Numbered from the stretch's first letter, positions 8,225-16,238 are shown. The stretch is 42,199 nt of DNA from CAYYYJ01 sp964476045 (GCA_964476045.1 CAYYYJ010000006.1:1-42199), one strand, 5' to 3'. Notes: generated by a model from the sequence alone, not told the origin. Numbers and translations are program-made.

Positions 8225-8608
8225 ATGCCTAGTGCTATTCCTGAAGCTAAGATAAGCGAACTTTATCAGATGGACGCTGAGAATAAAAGAAGGCTAAGAG
8301 ATATTGAGCAGAGGCTTGCTGCGATCGATAATTCTGTGAAAAGGCAGGACAGCAGTCTTTTAGAGTTGAAGGGAAAAGTTCTAGAGCTCTCAGGAAATTT
8401 GAAATCAGACAGGACAAATTCTGAAGCCAGCACAAAAGAAATCCAGAATATAATAAATGAGATCGTGCGCTCAATCAAACGGCTCGCAGAAAAATCCGAG
8501 GTTGCTGCTCTAAGAGAACTTATTGATATTTACAATCCTGTGAAATCGAAATTTGTTACAAGAGACGAAGTTGAGAACATGTTGGATGAGAGGAAATCAA
8601 AGAGATAG
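8225..8608 (+). CDS. Coiled-coil protein, possibly FlaC-like
   Basis: This 127-residue soluble, highly charged protein is predicted to be helical and coiled-coil through most of residues 8-100. It ends with a compact motif LRELIDIYNPVKSKFVTRDE and a charged tail. The 'L-x-x-x-YNP' region weakly recalls FlaC-type archaellum accessory proteins, which also pair a coiled coil with such an end; I would not name it on that alone. The AAGGAG site and ATG at 8225 fix the start. It is followed 13 bp later by a second coiled-coil gene, and the two probably form one operon divergent from the secretion ATPase. Confidence 0.7.
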   Translation: MPSAIPEAKISELYQMDAENKRRLRDIEQRLAAIDNSVKRQDSSLLELKGKVLELSGNLKSDRTNSEASTKEIQNIINEIVRSIKRLAEKSEVAALRELIDIYNPVKSKFVTRDEVENMLDERKSKR

Positions 8609-8621
8609 AGTCAGGAGGCCT

Positions 8622-9476
8622 ATGAAATTGAATGTTGGAGATTTATTAAAAAAGAAGAAAAGGGATTTTGATTTGCCTCCTTTGGTTCCGAGAAGACCTG
8701 GTCTGCCTTTTCCCGGACAGAGGACCCAATCTGCGCCAACTTTTTCTAAGACGCCTACTCATCTGGTTTTAGCTGATAAAATAAACAAGCTATCGCAGCA
8801 AGGGATGGCAGAACCAGAAATTGTTAAGCAGTTGAAGGCAGAAGGCTACTCCTCAATCGAGATAGACAGGTCTCTTAGAAATTCTTTGAAAGCAGGGGTT
8901 GGGGAACCTCAACTGCCTATACGCGAAAAAACAGTTAGTGAGTTGAGGAGACCGGATACAAAAACTGATGACGATTTTCTTGAGAGAACAGGGATGAAGA
9001 TGCCAGAGCCTCCTTTGCCACAAAGGCCTAGACAGTTCCCCCCGCCAAATAGGCCTCCTATGCCTCCGCCTCCTTTGCAGAGACAGACACAGCCACTCCA
9101 GGAAAGAAAACCTTTCCCGACTATCGGATTTGGGAGGCCTTCTGGAAACAAGGAGATACAAGAGCTTATCGAAGTCACTGTTGAAGAGAAGTGGAAAGAA
9201 GCTGAAAACAAGATAAAGATGTTCGAGTCTAAAATGGGAGAACTTGATTCCAGGTTTAAGAGGATAGAAGAAGAGCTTGACCAAATGAGAAAAGAGGAAT
9301 ACAAGAAAGAAGCTGAGTTGTCTACAAAGGTCGATTCGTATCAAGATTCTATCACAGATATATCGACAAAGATGGAAGGAATGGAGTCTGCACTTAAAGG
9401 GGTTTTAGAATCTGTTTTAGAGTCGAACAGGAATTTGTCTGAATCAGTGAGAGTATTGAAGAAGAAAGAGGAATAA
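8622..9476 (+). CDS. Proline-rich coiled-coil protein of the pilus region
   Basis: The start is placed at ATG 8622 because AGGAGG lies 3 nt before it; an earlier in-frame start would overlap the upstream gene heavily and read implausible sequence. The 284-residue product begins MKLNVGDLLKKKKRDFDL. Next is a short helical unit (about 45-80) QQGMAEPEIVKQLKAEGYSS, like a UBA-type or small helical-bundle module. Residues 110-175 are a Pro/Arg-rich linker, and a long coiled coil follows from about 178 to the end. No catalytic motifs are seen. Its position suggests a cytoplasmic accessory or scaffolding part of the pilus-like machine. I do not recognise a named family. Confidence 0.75.
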   Translation: MKLNVGDLLKKKKRDFDLPPLVPRRPGLPFPGQRTQSAPTFSKTPTHLVLADKINKLSQQGMAEPEIVKQLKAEGYSSIEIDRSLRNSLKAGVGEPQLPIREKTVSELRRPDTKTDDDFLERTGMKMPEPPLPQRPRQFPPPNRPPMPPPPLQRQTQPLQERKPFPTIGFGRPSGNKEIQELIEVTVEEKWKEAENKIKMFESKMGELDSRFKRIEEELDQMRKEEYKKEAELSTKVDSYQDSITDISTKMEGMESALKGVLESVLESNRNLSESVRVLKKKEE

Positions 9477-9487
9477 TGAACGTCGAT

Positions 9488-9876
9488 TCAAATAACCCCG
9501 AGTTCGTATAATATTTCCTCAGCTGTTTTTAGATTCAGGATCTCCTTTATACTTTTCTTGTCAAAGCCTGGGTCTCGAGATGTGAAATAATCAGGCTTGG
9601 AGTATATAGCCGCAGCCAAGATTTTTTGGTCGTTGACTTTGTTTTGTATCAGCTTCTCTGCGTGAATAATGAGACGGTTATATAAAGGCTCTTTTACAAC
9701 TTCAAAACTTCTGTCCTATTTTCCATGCCTTATTCTGCCCCATTCATTTAACATAGATTCCTCTGTTATGCCTTGTTTTTTAACTTCTAACCTAAGAGGC
9801 TCCCTGTTTTTTCTGCAAACATCTTTCTTAGACAGTCTCTGATAGCCTCGCTTGTCGTGGCGTAGATGCCTGATAA
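9488..9876 (-). pseudogene. Decayed RHH antitoxin / PIN toxin locus
   Basis: Two fragments can be read on the minus strand. The first (about 9876-9722) gives SGIYATTSEAIRDCLRKMF, the second half of a ribbon-helix-helix antitoxin, then a frameshift and the tail LEVKKQGITEESMLNEWGR up to an in-frame TAG. The second (about 9720-9488) gives VNDQKILAAAIYSKPDYFTS and ends YELGVI, the C-terminal half of a PIN-domain toxin with its conserved Asp residues. The RHH beta strand and the PIN N-terminus are missing and there are at least one frameshift and one stop. This is a clear relic of a VapBC-like system; it fills most of the 468-bp gap. Confidence 0.75.
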
Positions 9877-9944
9877 AGATCAAAACATACTGACAAAAAA
9901 ATGAAATTGCTTTACTACCACAAAACTATAATTAGACGAATAGC

Positions 9945-10484
9945 TTATTTTCCTGATGAGTCATCTCGCCCTAAAGCCCAGAGGACTCCAACAAAAATTA
10001 CAATGAACAATACTATTGTCCAAGCTTGGCTGTCGAGCCTTAATCCGCCTAAACCTAAATTCTGGCCTGAGCCTATGATAAACAAGAAAACTAAAAGCAC
10101 AACTATACCTATTGCTGCTGTACCTATGCCTGATCTCTTTTTTGTTGGATCTTTCAGTTCACTTGGTTTTATCCCTAACAAGCCGAGCAATATCAATACC
10201 ATCAAAATCCCAACAGCTACAATCATCCCTTGGCCGAATATCTGTGAGAAAAATATAGCTATGCTATTTCCTACACCACCGCTGTAGTTGAGAACAAAGA
10301 ACGAGATGACCATTGATATTAAAGCAACAGCAGATTTTGGAAGAATTCTGTCCTCTTTCTTACCGCCTACTGCATATTCCAACCCGCCGTAAGACAGAGC
10401 TAGTATCAATAAGAATGGGAACAAAAACTGGAAAAATCCTAGCTGGTTGAGATTTCCTAACAGCGGGACAAAGGAACTGGTCAT
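9945..10484 (-). CDS. Small multi-pass membrane protein, paralog A
   Basis: This 179-residue protein is mostly hydrophobic, with four or five likely transmembrane segments near 17-37, 50-68, 83-105, 120-142 and 150-172, and a short polar tail ending DDSSGK. Its first 70 residues resemble the product of the next gene upstream (10553-10978): both have a PF-hydrophobic-LALxYGxLE opening, a short basic loop and an alanine-rich second helix. Its function is unknown. It belongs to a run of three membrane-protein genes beside the pilus/secretion region, which suggests a shared membrane complex. Confidence 0.75.
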   Translation of the reverse strand: MTSSFVPLLGNLNQLGFFQFLFPFLLILALSYGGLEYAVGGKKEDRILPKSAVALISMVISFFVLNYSGGVGNSIAIFFSQIFGQGMIVAVGILMVLILLGLLGIKPSELKDPTKKRSGIGTAAIGIVVLLVFLFIIGSGQNLGLGGLRLDSQAWTIVLFIVIFVGVLWALGRDDSSGK

Positions 10485-10552
10485 AAATCAATATAATATT
10501 AAGTTGGATACACTTAAATAGTTAAAACCCACGCTTTTAAGGAATCCCTCGT

Positions 10553-10978
10553 TTACTGCGTTTTCTTGTATGCAGAGTAGAACATTATTATCATGAAAAC
10601 TATTGCAATTAGGATTATCATGTTGTCATAACCTAAAGGCCCTTTGTCGAGCAGGCTTCTGAAGCTTTCGCCTTGATGGACAAAGATCAGTAAGGCTAAA
10701 CCCAGGACTATTGTAACCAAAGTCCAGTCTTTTTTATCCTTGAATCCTTTCTGGAGAAATCTGATAAAGAATACCACGATGAAGAAGCCAGCTGCATAAG
10801 GCAGATAGAAATTAATCCCTTCAACCAAGCCAGAGTTAGTAATGCTTATTGCTGCCACAGCTGTTGCTAGGATGGCTTTGACGCCTTTGTTCTTGAAGAT
10901 CTCAGTCATCTCAAGCGCGCCGTAAACTATCGCAAGCATGAAAAAGAATGGGATCCCGAGGGTGTAGAAGTCTATCAT
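10553..10978 (-). CDS. Small multi-pass membrane protein, paralog B
   Basis: This 141-residue protein has four likely transmembrane segments, near 6-24, 33-50, 58-76 and 83-100, plus a C-terminal one (116-135) before the tail YKKTQ. The N-terminal part (PFFFMLAIVYGALEM, then a basic loop and ILATAVAAIS) is similar to that of the 9945-10484 product. The ATG lies 2 nt after the stop of the 10981 gene, so the two are almost certainly co-transcribed. No known family is recognised. Confidence 0.75.
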   Translation of the reverse strand: MIDFYTLGIPFFFMLAIVYGALEMTEIFKNKGVKAILATAVAAISITNSGLVEGINFYLPYAAGFFIVVFFIRFLQKGFKDKKDWTLVTIVLGLALLIFVHQGESFRSLLDKGPLGYDNMIILIAIVFMIIMFYSAYKKTQ

Positions 10979-10980
10979 AA

Positions 10981-11592
10981 TTAAAATCTAGCGCGCTTTT
11001 TTATTTGTTTTTGAATCCTAAGCTCATCCTGCAATGCCGCTTTTTCTCTTATAAGATGGGATAATTCCTCCTCCTGCTTAGCACGAATATCACTGCTTGC
11101 GCCTTCAGATTTAAGTTCGGCTATTCTAGCTTTCACTGCTTCGATCTGCGCGTCTGCCCTTTTTACTTCTTCGCTTGTCCTCATCATTTCGAGAGCCATG
11201 TCTTTTCCTTGGGACAAAAGCCTAGATTCAGCTCTCACGCCTGTGCTGTCCCTGGGGAAAATCCTGTTGAATAGGAAGAACATGAACCCGATGAGTATGA
11301 AAAAGATATACCAGAGTGTTCCGAGTATTGGTGCGAACATCGAGTAAAGAGAGTACGTGGAGCCAGGAGGATAAACTAAAATGAAAATGTAAAAAGCAAC
11401 AGATAGCAGTGTGCTTAACTTCTTCCCTTCAGTTCTTAATGCGCTTGTTGTTAGAACCTCTATAAACAATATCAGGATCACTGAAGGAAAAAAGATCCCG
11501 AAGAGCAGTTGTTCCAGGGGATTCTGGGATACGCTGTGCGCGTAGTCCTGCACTTTGAAGAATTCTAAAACCAGTTCGAGGATTTCTACCAT
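10981..11592 (-). CDS. Membrane protein with C-terminal coiled coil
   Basis: The start is set at ATG 11592 (MVEILELVLEFF) because a hairpin leader conserved elsewhere in the window ends exactly 2 nt before it; an in-frame start 33 nt earlier would lie inside that hairpin. The 203-residue product has three likely transmembrane segments (about 30-52, 65-84, 92-112). A cytoplasmic helical/coiled-coil tail (120-203) is rich in Glu, Lys and Arg and ends RIQKQIKKRARF. It heads a tight operon with the two paralogous membrane proteins downstream. The function is unknown; the tail could bind cytoplasmic coiled-coil partners such as those encoded at 8225-9476. Confidence 0.72.
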   Translation of the reverse strand: MVEILELVLEFFKVQDYAHSVSQNPLEQLLFGIFFPSVILILFIEVLTTSALRTEGKKLSTLLSVAFYIFILVYPPGSTYSLYSMFAPILGTLWYIFFILIGFMFFLFNRIFPRDSTGVRAESRLLSQGKDMALEMMRTSEEVKRADAQIEAVKARIAELKSEGASSDIRAKQEEELSHLIREKAALQDELRIQKQIKKRARF

Positions 11593-11594
11593 AG

Positions 11595-11642
11595 TAGCCT
11601 TTTCCGGAAGCTTCCGCTTTCTCAAAAGGCTACTGTACCCAA
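11595..11642 (-). promoter_or_regulatory. Hairpin leader element, copy A
   Basis: On the minus strand, TAGCCTTTT (11632-11624) pairs with AAAAGGCTA (11603-11595) around a loop that itself contains GGAAGCTTCC. The ATG follows after CT. The same stem, loop core CGGAAGC and 5' flank TACAGTAGCC recur at 21387-21433 before another gene. A TATA-like TTTTAAAAA lies at about 11658-11666, placing the start of transcription close to the base of the hairpin. Confidence 0.65.
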
Positions 11643-11718
11643 AAGTGCAGACACCTCTTTTTAAAAGAAGAACTCCTGATAATAGAATTAATTAGGCAAG
11701 CTTATATTTATCCAAAAA

Positions 11719-11844
11719 TTACTCCGCGTCAACATCTATAGGGAACCCGCAACTGTTGCAATAAACAAATCCGTCTGATTGGCTCAGTCGGTCTCCGCAC
11801 ATTGGGCATGGCTGTGCGCCAAGGTTTTGCTTTAAATTCAGCAT
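11719..11844 (-). CDS. Small zinc-ribbon protein
   Basis: A 41-residue protein with two CxxC pairs, CPMCGD and CNSCGF, spaced like a zinc ribbon, and an acidic end PIDVDAE. ATG 11844 is chosen because a TATA-like CTTTTAAAC (about 11862-11870) sits about 20-25 nt before it, fitting a leaderless transcript; a longer in-frame version would add an atypical N-terminus and run through the TATA box. Such tiny zinc ribbons are common in archaea and often bind nucleic acid or protein, but the sequence alone does not say which. Confidence 0.75.
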   Translation of the reverse strand: MLNLKQNLGAQPCPMCGDRLSQSDGFVYCNSCGFPIDVDAE

Positions 11845-12157
11845 GAGAATAAAATAGCGGAAAGGTTTAAAAGGCTTTTGATTCTTGTTTGTATTAGAAT
11901 AATATATCAGGATGGGATAATCTTTTTCCATGAGAGTCCAGCGAAGCCAGTCGTACGGTCCACCAAATGTCTTTTACTGTTCCATCTATATCACTATCCG
12001 TTATTAGATAATTTTCAAAAGCAGTTGCTCGATATCCTCTATAGAAAAGTTTTTGTAGAGCACATGCTACCCCGAATCATCTTCGCCTCTGCTTCCACGA
12101 CCTCCGAGTATTCGATATATTGGCATATTCATGTGAATTAAATATCTGATCATGCGT
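11845..12157. other. Intergenic 313 bp with possible decayed coding remnant
   Basis: No convincing gene is visible. On the minus strand an open stretch without a start codon (about 12083-11904) could read FGVACALQKLFYRGYRATAF and onward to a stop, and an adjacent frame gives GGRGSRGEDDSG. Neither resembles a family I know, and frames switch, so this may be a decayed gene or chance. A structured RNA cannot be excluded by eye. Confidence 0.4.
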
Positions 12158-13171
12158 CTAGTTCAGGGAATAGAGCTCTAGTTCCGATTTTCTCAGCCTT
12201 CTTGAGAGGGCTCTGGGAGCGCTATTTCTTATTGGTTCTGCCTTTGTAAGATCGAATACAAAAGGTTTTCTCTTAGGGTTTTTCCTCAAAGCTCTATAAG
12301 CTCTGGTTACTGATTTGTACTGTTGCTCAAAAAGATATTGAGTTATAGGATTTTTGTTCCTGTCTTTATCCTTTTCACTACCAAAATATTTTCCTAATCT
12401 GTAAGCAGGATCGAAACTTTTGTATAAGAGATTTATCACTTCCCAACTGAACCATATAGATCTTGCCTTAGGTCTTCCGTATTTCCTCACTTTGAGACCG
12501 TCAACATCGATTTCAGTTTGCCCGTTATCAAATTCCAACTCTTTCCCAAATTGTTGTATTGTCCACATCTCATCCCTTACAAACCAACTATATAACATTG
12601 TAGGATCTGGTGTCACAATAGGGAAATCTTCTAGTGTTAAATGCGGTGCTCCAGGGTCACTGAAACCGTCTCTATAAAGAGGCATTATGGCGCCCTTTTC
12701 CTGATAAGGAGATTTTCTTTCTGATTTTAAGTTTCGTGCCCTATTAACTAATATTTCTTGAGAAGGTGCCTGTTCCCCTTCTTTCACGGCGTGAATTGCG
12801 AATTCGTATCCGTTCAATTCGGCTGTGTATAGAACTTCTATTCCGCTGGATCCTTTGCCGTAATCGTGGTGAACGCCTACTAGAGGAAAAGCTTTTGCTA
12901 TTTTTCCTTCTATTCTCTCCCATTCTTCACCTATTCTTGCATTTCTCTGATTTCTTAATTTGTGTTCTACATATTCTTTTATCAGTCCGAGAAATCGTCC
13001 GTCAGGTTCCCACTCATTCAATCTGGCAGCTGCATAACCATATGCAGTGCCTATAGCAATATCCATTCCAATATCATAAACAGCTGAGGTTACGCTAATC
13101 CTGCCTTTTTTTGGATCGCCTTCTCTATAGGCAACCAGTGGATGGTTGCATCTCTTCTTGTAGAATCCCAT
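12158..13171 (-). CDS. Hypothetical protein, 337 aa
   Basis: A soluble, basic protein beginning MGFYKKRCNHPLVAYREGDP. It contains an alanine-rich helix (DIAIGTAYGYAAARL, about 36-50), the segment AFPLVGVHHDYGKGSSGIEV (about 93-112) and a very basic C-terminus (KNPKRKPF, SRRLRKSELEL). There are no transmembrane segments, signal peptide or catalytic motif that I can identify. It is 6 nt downstream of a 69-residue ORF that itself overlaps a metallopeptidase-like gene, so the three genes form one operon. Function not recognised; the gene could be specific to this lineage. Confidence 0.65.
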   Translation of the reverse strand: MGFYKKRCNHPLVAYREGDPKKGRISVTSAVYDIGMDIAIGTAYGYAAARLNEWEPDGRFLGLIKEYVEHKLRNQRNARIGEEWERIEGKIAKAFPLVGVHHDYGKGSSGIEVLYTAELNGYEFAIHAVKEGEQAPSQEILVNRARNLKSERKSPYQEKGAIMPLYRDGFSDPGAPHLTLEDFPIVTPDPTMLYSWFVRDEMWTIQQFGKELEFDNGQTEIDVDGLKVRKYGRPKARSIWFSWEVINLLYKSFDPAYRLGKYFGSEKDKDRNKNPITQYLFEQQYKSVTRAYRALRKNPKRKPFVFDLTKAEPIRNSAPRALSRRLRKSELELYSLN

Positions 13172-13177
13172 AATCGA

Positions 13178-13387
13178 TTAATTCATCTCTTCTTTTGTCT
13201 TGTACTTAAGGAATTTAAGTGTAAGAGCAGCTGTGGCAAGCTTTACTGGCCTTTCTTCAATTTCATCAAAAGTATCGATTGAGAGTATTCCGGCTGTCCT
13301 GGCCAGCTTGTCGCCTAGCCACCTCTCAACTGCGAGTGTGTCAATTTCCCCTCCCCATTTCTTGACTGACCAATATTCTGTTATCAT
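13178..13387 (-). CDS. Small hypothetical protein, 69 aa
   Basis: It begins MITEYWSVKKWGGEIDTLAV and continues with a mostly helical, charged sequence ending KTKEEMN. Its start overlaps the stop of the upstream HExxH gene by 4 nt (ATGATAAC arrangement), suggesting translational coupling, and its stop is 6 nt from the start of the 337-residue gene. No family is recognised. Tight coupling on both sides is the main argument that it is real. Confidence 0.6.
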   Translation of the reverse strand: MITEYWSVKKWGGEIDTLAVERWLGDKLARTAGILSIDTFDEIEERPVKLATAALTLKFLKYKTKEEMN

Positions 13388-14166
13388 AATTCTATTCCAT
13401 CTAATGCAGCAAGAGTTCTCCTTTCCGGGACTTTCTGTCTTATTCTGCTGAACAGTTCATCATTTCCAGTTGTCTCGTCAAGCATTTGGTAATAAGCTTG
13501 TATGCCTTCTCTGGCTCTTCCTTTCATCTCACCTTCGAATTCAGCATAAGCTTTTCTAAGGCCTTGCAAGACAGCAACATGCAAGTTCACATGCTCTTGC
13601 TCGTGCTCAGCGTCATCTGGCCTCCCGCTTTTTTCTTCTAGTTTTTCGTGTATCTGCGCAACATATTTCTTGCCTCTCACAGAAGCTATTTTTCTGTCAA
13701 TATATTTCCCTGTTCTTGGATCATAAAGAGCGTCTATATACCTTCCTTTTAGCTTGCCTTTTGAAATTTTGTGAAGATTTTCTTGATCAGTTACAGTAAA
13801 TTCGCTGTCTGCCTGATCTGAAAGAACATATTTCACAAGCCTTAGTAAGCTGTCATCTGAAACTGGCTGGCCTGTTATTTTTCTTTTGGCTGAGTCGTAG
13901 ACGAATTCGGTAGGGTTTTCTAAAGCGCGTCTTGCAGATCCTATCGTATCTGTAACAGTTTGCACATCGCCATACAAGCTTCTTCCAGTTGCTGTGTTCC
14001 ATGCCCAGTTACCTGCGTCTAAAGCTAAAGTGCTAGGATCCTTTGTATATCCTTCTACACGAGCCCTATCTGCATCCCAGCTTCTACCGCCTGTGGCTTT
14101 ACTGTAAACTGCTCTGCCTAGTAATCCACCAGCTAATTTTGCAAGTTCTGTTGTCTTAGAATTCAT
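13384..14166 (-). CDS. Putative HExxH metallopeptidase-like protein
   Basis: A 260-residue soluble protein. Residues 188-192 read HEQEH, an HExxH zinc-binding motif. It is followed by the helix VNLHVAVLQGLRKAYAEFEGEM, in which an acidic residue near 209-213 could be the third ligand, as in small gluzincin-like folds. A second telling feature is YDPRTGKYIDRKIASVRGKK (148-167), a beta-rich segment before the motif. There is no signal peptide, so it would act in the cytoplasm. It heads an operon with two unknown genes. A 13-bp palindrome lies 89 bp upstream. HExxH can occur by chance, so enzymatic activity is inference. Confidence 0.6.
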   Translation of the reverse strand: MNSKTTELAKLAGGLLGRAVYSKATGGRSWDADRARVEGYTKDPSTLALDAGNWAWNTATGRSLYGDVQTVTDTIGSARRALENPTEFVYDSAKRKITGQPVSDDSLLRLVKYVLSDQADSEFTVTDQENLHKISKGKLKGRYIDALYDPRTGKYIDRKIASVRGKKYVAQIHEKLEEKSGRPDDAEHEQEHVNLHVAVLQGLRKAYAEFEGEMKGRAREGIQAYYQMLDETTGNDELFSRIRQKVPERRTLAALDGIEL

Positions 14167-14254
14167 AATATCACTGATAAGTAGTTATTTCAAGGATATA
14201 TAAAGGTTACTGGTGGCTTATGTATGCTGATTTTAAGGGGCAAAACAGGGAAAT

Positions 14255-14267
14255 ATAACAGTGTTAT
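14255..14267. repeat. Palindrome ATAACA-G-TGTTAT, copy 1 of 3
   Basis: A perfect 13-bp palindrome 89 bp upstream of the HExxH gene (start 14166) and 53 bp after the end of the 14320-14673 gene. The same sequence occurs at 30522-30534 and, as its reverse complement, at 40001-40013. Confidence 0.6.
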
Positions 14268-14319
14268 GAGAATTATTAGCAGAAATAGTAATACTCTCTT
14301 AAAAAGAACAAACATGTGT

Positions 14320-14673
14320 TTACTCGACTGGAACACCTCTTTCCATTCTTTGATGCACTGATTCTGGTGGAGAGCCGTCTGATAAAGGATCTGGTTTTAT
14401 GTAACCTCTATCTCCTTGTGACCCTCTTTCCATTCTGCTCAGATCCGCAAAGCTCACAGTATATTCTCTGGCTTTAGGAGGAATTGTTTCGTCTAATTCC
14501 CTTTCCATGAAAGCTCCTCTATATTGTTGATCAACAGTTATAGTTCCATCTGCGTGATTGATAAAGAGCATAAAGTCTCCTGAAAATCCGTTGCCTTCTG
14601 AAATTACTCTTCTTCCGTTGTTAGTGTCGAAAGTTATATATCCGATAAAATTCCTTTGAACAACATCATCCAT
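14320..14673 (-). CDS. Hypothetical protein, 117 aa
   Basis: The start is set at ATG 14673 (MDDVVQRNFIGYITF) because AAAGGAG lies 8 nt before it. A TTG at 14742 in the same frame would give 140 residues and touch the diphthine synthase stop; this cannot be excluded. The N-terminal half looks like a small beta-rich domain (GYITFDTNNGRRVI, GDFMLFINHADGTITVDQQY), and the C-terminal 40 residues are Pro/Gly/Arg-rich and probably disordered. It follows diphthine synthase on the same strand. No family is recognised. Confidence 0.6.
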   Translation of the reverse strand: MDDVVQRNFIGYITFDTNNGRRVISEGNGFSGDFMLFINHADGTITVDQQYRGAFMERELDETIPPKAREYTVSFADLSRMERGSQGDRGYIKPDPLSDGSPPESVHQRMERGVPVE

Positions 14674-14743
14674 ACTATCCGCTCCTTTTACAAAAGTTGT
14701 TGTACACGAACTCTTATAAACATTTCCAGAAAAGTTCGACAAT

Positions 14744-15481
14744 TTACAAACTCGATAAATATTCTTCCTCTAGAAAATGAAGATGCCCAGGAAAGATTAA
14801 AACAGCCGGGAATTTAGTCAAACTCTCATCAACCAAAAGGTTTTCTATGGAATCGTATTTTATGATCTGATTATCTGAACCCATTTGTGAGCATGCAACC
14901 ACTTTAGTTTTCTTTCTTGCAATTCCTGCTTTTTTATTTTTTTCTATTTCCAACAAAACCTCCATAGCTTCGTGGACAGGCATCCCTATATCCAACAAAA
15001 CCAGTGTGTGCAAGCCCATTTTCCTGTTCTTCAGGATGACGTCATAAAAAGAGTCTGGAAAATACTTTCCTGTCGGCCTAACAAGGGATGTTGTCGCACC
15101 AAACTTGTAGAGCTGTAGGCCTGTTTCAGCAACAGCAGAAAATATAGAGGAGCCATGGATTACTTTTGTTTTCACACCAGCTTTTTTTGCGTCAAGTAAA
15201 ATTGAAATATGCGTTGTTGCAGATAAAGCGTCCCCGCCAACAAGGATCCCAATATCCATTGTTTTTGCCTGGTTGATTATTTTCAGGCAGCGTTCTTCAA
15301 TATCCGCTCTCTGCAATTCTACAATATCCTTCCCTATAAGCTCAGATAATTTTCTTATAGTTGTATTCATTTTAGTTGTATAGAACTCTGCGTACAATTT
15401 CCCGCATTTTTTCGCGGTCTCCAGAGCTTTCAGGCTCATATCAGTTTCATCGAACAGGCCAAGCGAAATCAAGTATAGCAT
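14744..15481 (-). CDS. dph5: Diphthine synthase (S-adenosylmethionine methyltransferase)
   Basis: A 245-residue protein of normal length for archaeal Dph5/DphB. This enzyme methylates the modified histidine of elongation factor 2 on the way to diphthamide. It opens with the class III (tetrapyrrole-type) methyltransferase signature MLYLISLGLFDETDMSLKAL. It has the SAM-binding loop ILVGGDALSATTHI (about 79-92) and the family blocks VIHGSSIFSAVAETGLQLYK and TTSLVRPTGKYFPDSF. It begins 2 nt after the stop of a VapBC toxin gene and is probably co-transcribed with that pair, although the functions are unrelated. Confidence 0.96.
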   Translation of the reverse strand: MLYLISLGLFDETDMSLKALETAKKCGKLYAEFYTTKMNTTIRKLSELIGKDIVELQRADIEERCLKIINQAKTMDIGILVGGDALSATTHISILLDAKKAGVKTKVIHGSSIFSAVAETGLQLYKFGATTSLVRPTGKYFPDSFYDVILKNRKMGLHTLVLLDIGMPVHEAMEVLLEIEKNKKAGIARKKTKVVACSQMGSDNQIIKYDSIENLLVDESLTKFPAVLIFPGHLHFLEEEYLSSL

Positions 15482-15483
15482 AA

Positions 15484-15867
15484 TCAGAGATCACGTGGAT
15501 CCATATATTTAAGTCCAGATATCTTTGGGAATATATTATCAGTTGAAATTAATGTATCATTTTCAATTATACAAAATGCAGCGTGCACAGAATCAAAAAT
15601 ATTGAGGTTTTCGTGTTTGCTCAGAAGCTCTTTTGATTTTTCAATCACTTTTTCTGTTAGCGGGAGAAGTTTAATTTTGCTATTCCGGACAGTTTCTAAA
15701 ACATCTTTAATAAAATCTCTTCCGTATTCCCTCTGGATTACTAGTTCAGCTTCTATAACAGTAAAAGTAGATGTTTTGATGTCAGTTAGTGCTTTCAAAT
15801 TAATATGAGGTTTCAGCCAATCAGTCTTTTTCACTAGTGCCAGGATTATATCAGTATCCAAGTACAT
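15484..15867 (-). CDS. vapC: VapC-type PIN-domain toxin
   Basis: A 127-residue PIN domain of normal length. The acidic residues expected for Mg-dependent RNase activity are visible: D4/D6 in MYLDTDIILAL, E39/E41 (VIEAEL), D92 (NIFDSVHAAF) and D110 (LISTDNIF). The ATG lies 3 nt after the stop of the RHH antitoxin gene, the usual VapBC arrangement. It would act as a cytoplasmic RNase, often on tRNA, inhibited by its antitoxin. All catalytic positions look intact, unlike the decayed PIN gene at 9488-9876. Confidence 0.9.
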   Translation of the reverse strand: MYLDTDIILALVKKTDWLKPHINLKALTDIKTSTFTVIEAELVIQREYGRDFIKDVLETVRNSKIKLLPLTEKVIEKSKELLSKHENLNIFDSVHAAFCIIENDTLISTDNIFPKISGLKYMDPRDL

Positions 15868-15870
15868 ATA

Positions 15871-16092
15871 TTAGGCAGACCTTTTTAATCCCCTCTTTAA
15901 TCCTTGTGTTATCTCATCGTATGCATAATTTTCAGACCTTTCATGGAGCCTTTTCTCTAAAATAACCACTAACCTTGCGCCAAATCTTATTGCTTCTGAT
16001 TTGGAACTGAATTCCCCAACTTCAACCAAATGATCAAGCTCTTTAGCCAGACCAACTGGAATGGAGACAGCAATGGATTCTCTATCTTTCAT
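15871..16092 (-). CDS. vapB: VapB-type ribbon-helix-helix antitoxin
   Basis: A 73-residue RHH/CopG-fold protein. The beta strand SIAVSIP (5-11) is followed by helix 1 GLAKELDHLVEVGEF and helix 2 SSKSEAIRFGARLVV, then a basic C-terminal tail that would bind the toxin. It lies immediately upstream of vapC and should repress its own promoter as a dimer. TTTATATAC at about 16122-16130 with AGGTG before the ATG gives a plausible promoter and ribosome-binding site. Confidence 0.9.
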   Translation of the reverse strand: MKDRESIAVSIPVGLAKELDHLVEVGEFSSKSEAIRFGARLVVILEKRLHERSENYAYDEITQGLKRGLKRSA

Positions 16093-16238
16093 AGTAACAC
16101 CTATACAAACTATTAGTCAATTGTATATAAATAGATTTTATGCAGCCGGAAAATATAATTCATCGGCATCATATAAACCAAAATAAAATTAAAAAGAAAA
16201 AAACAAATTAAAGTTCAGATAAGTCAGGAAGGCTGGAA

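Noticed and set aside
11904..12083. Open stretch on the minus strand in the gap before the zinc-ribbon gene
   Set aside because: It has no start codon, changes frame and resembles no family I know. It is noted only as a possible remnant.
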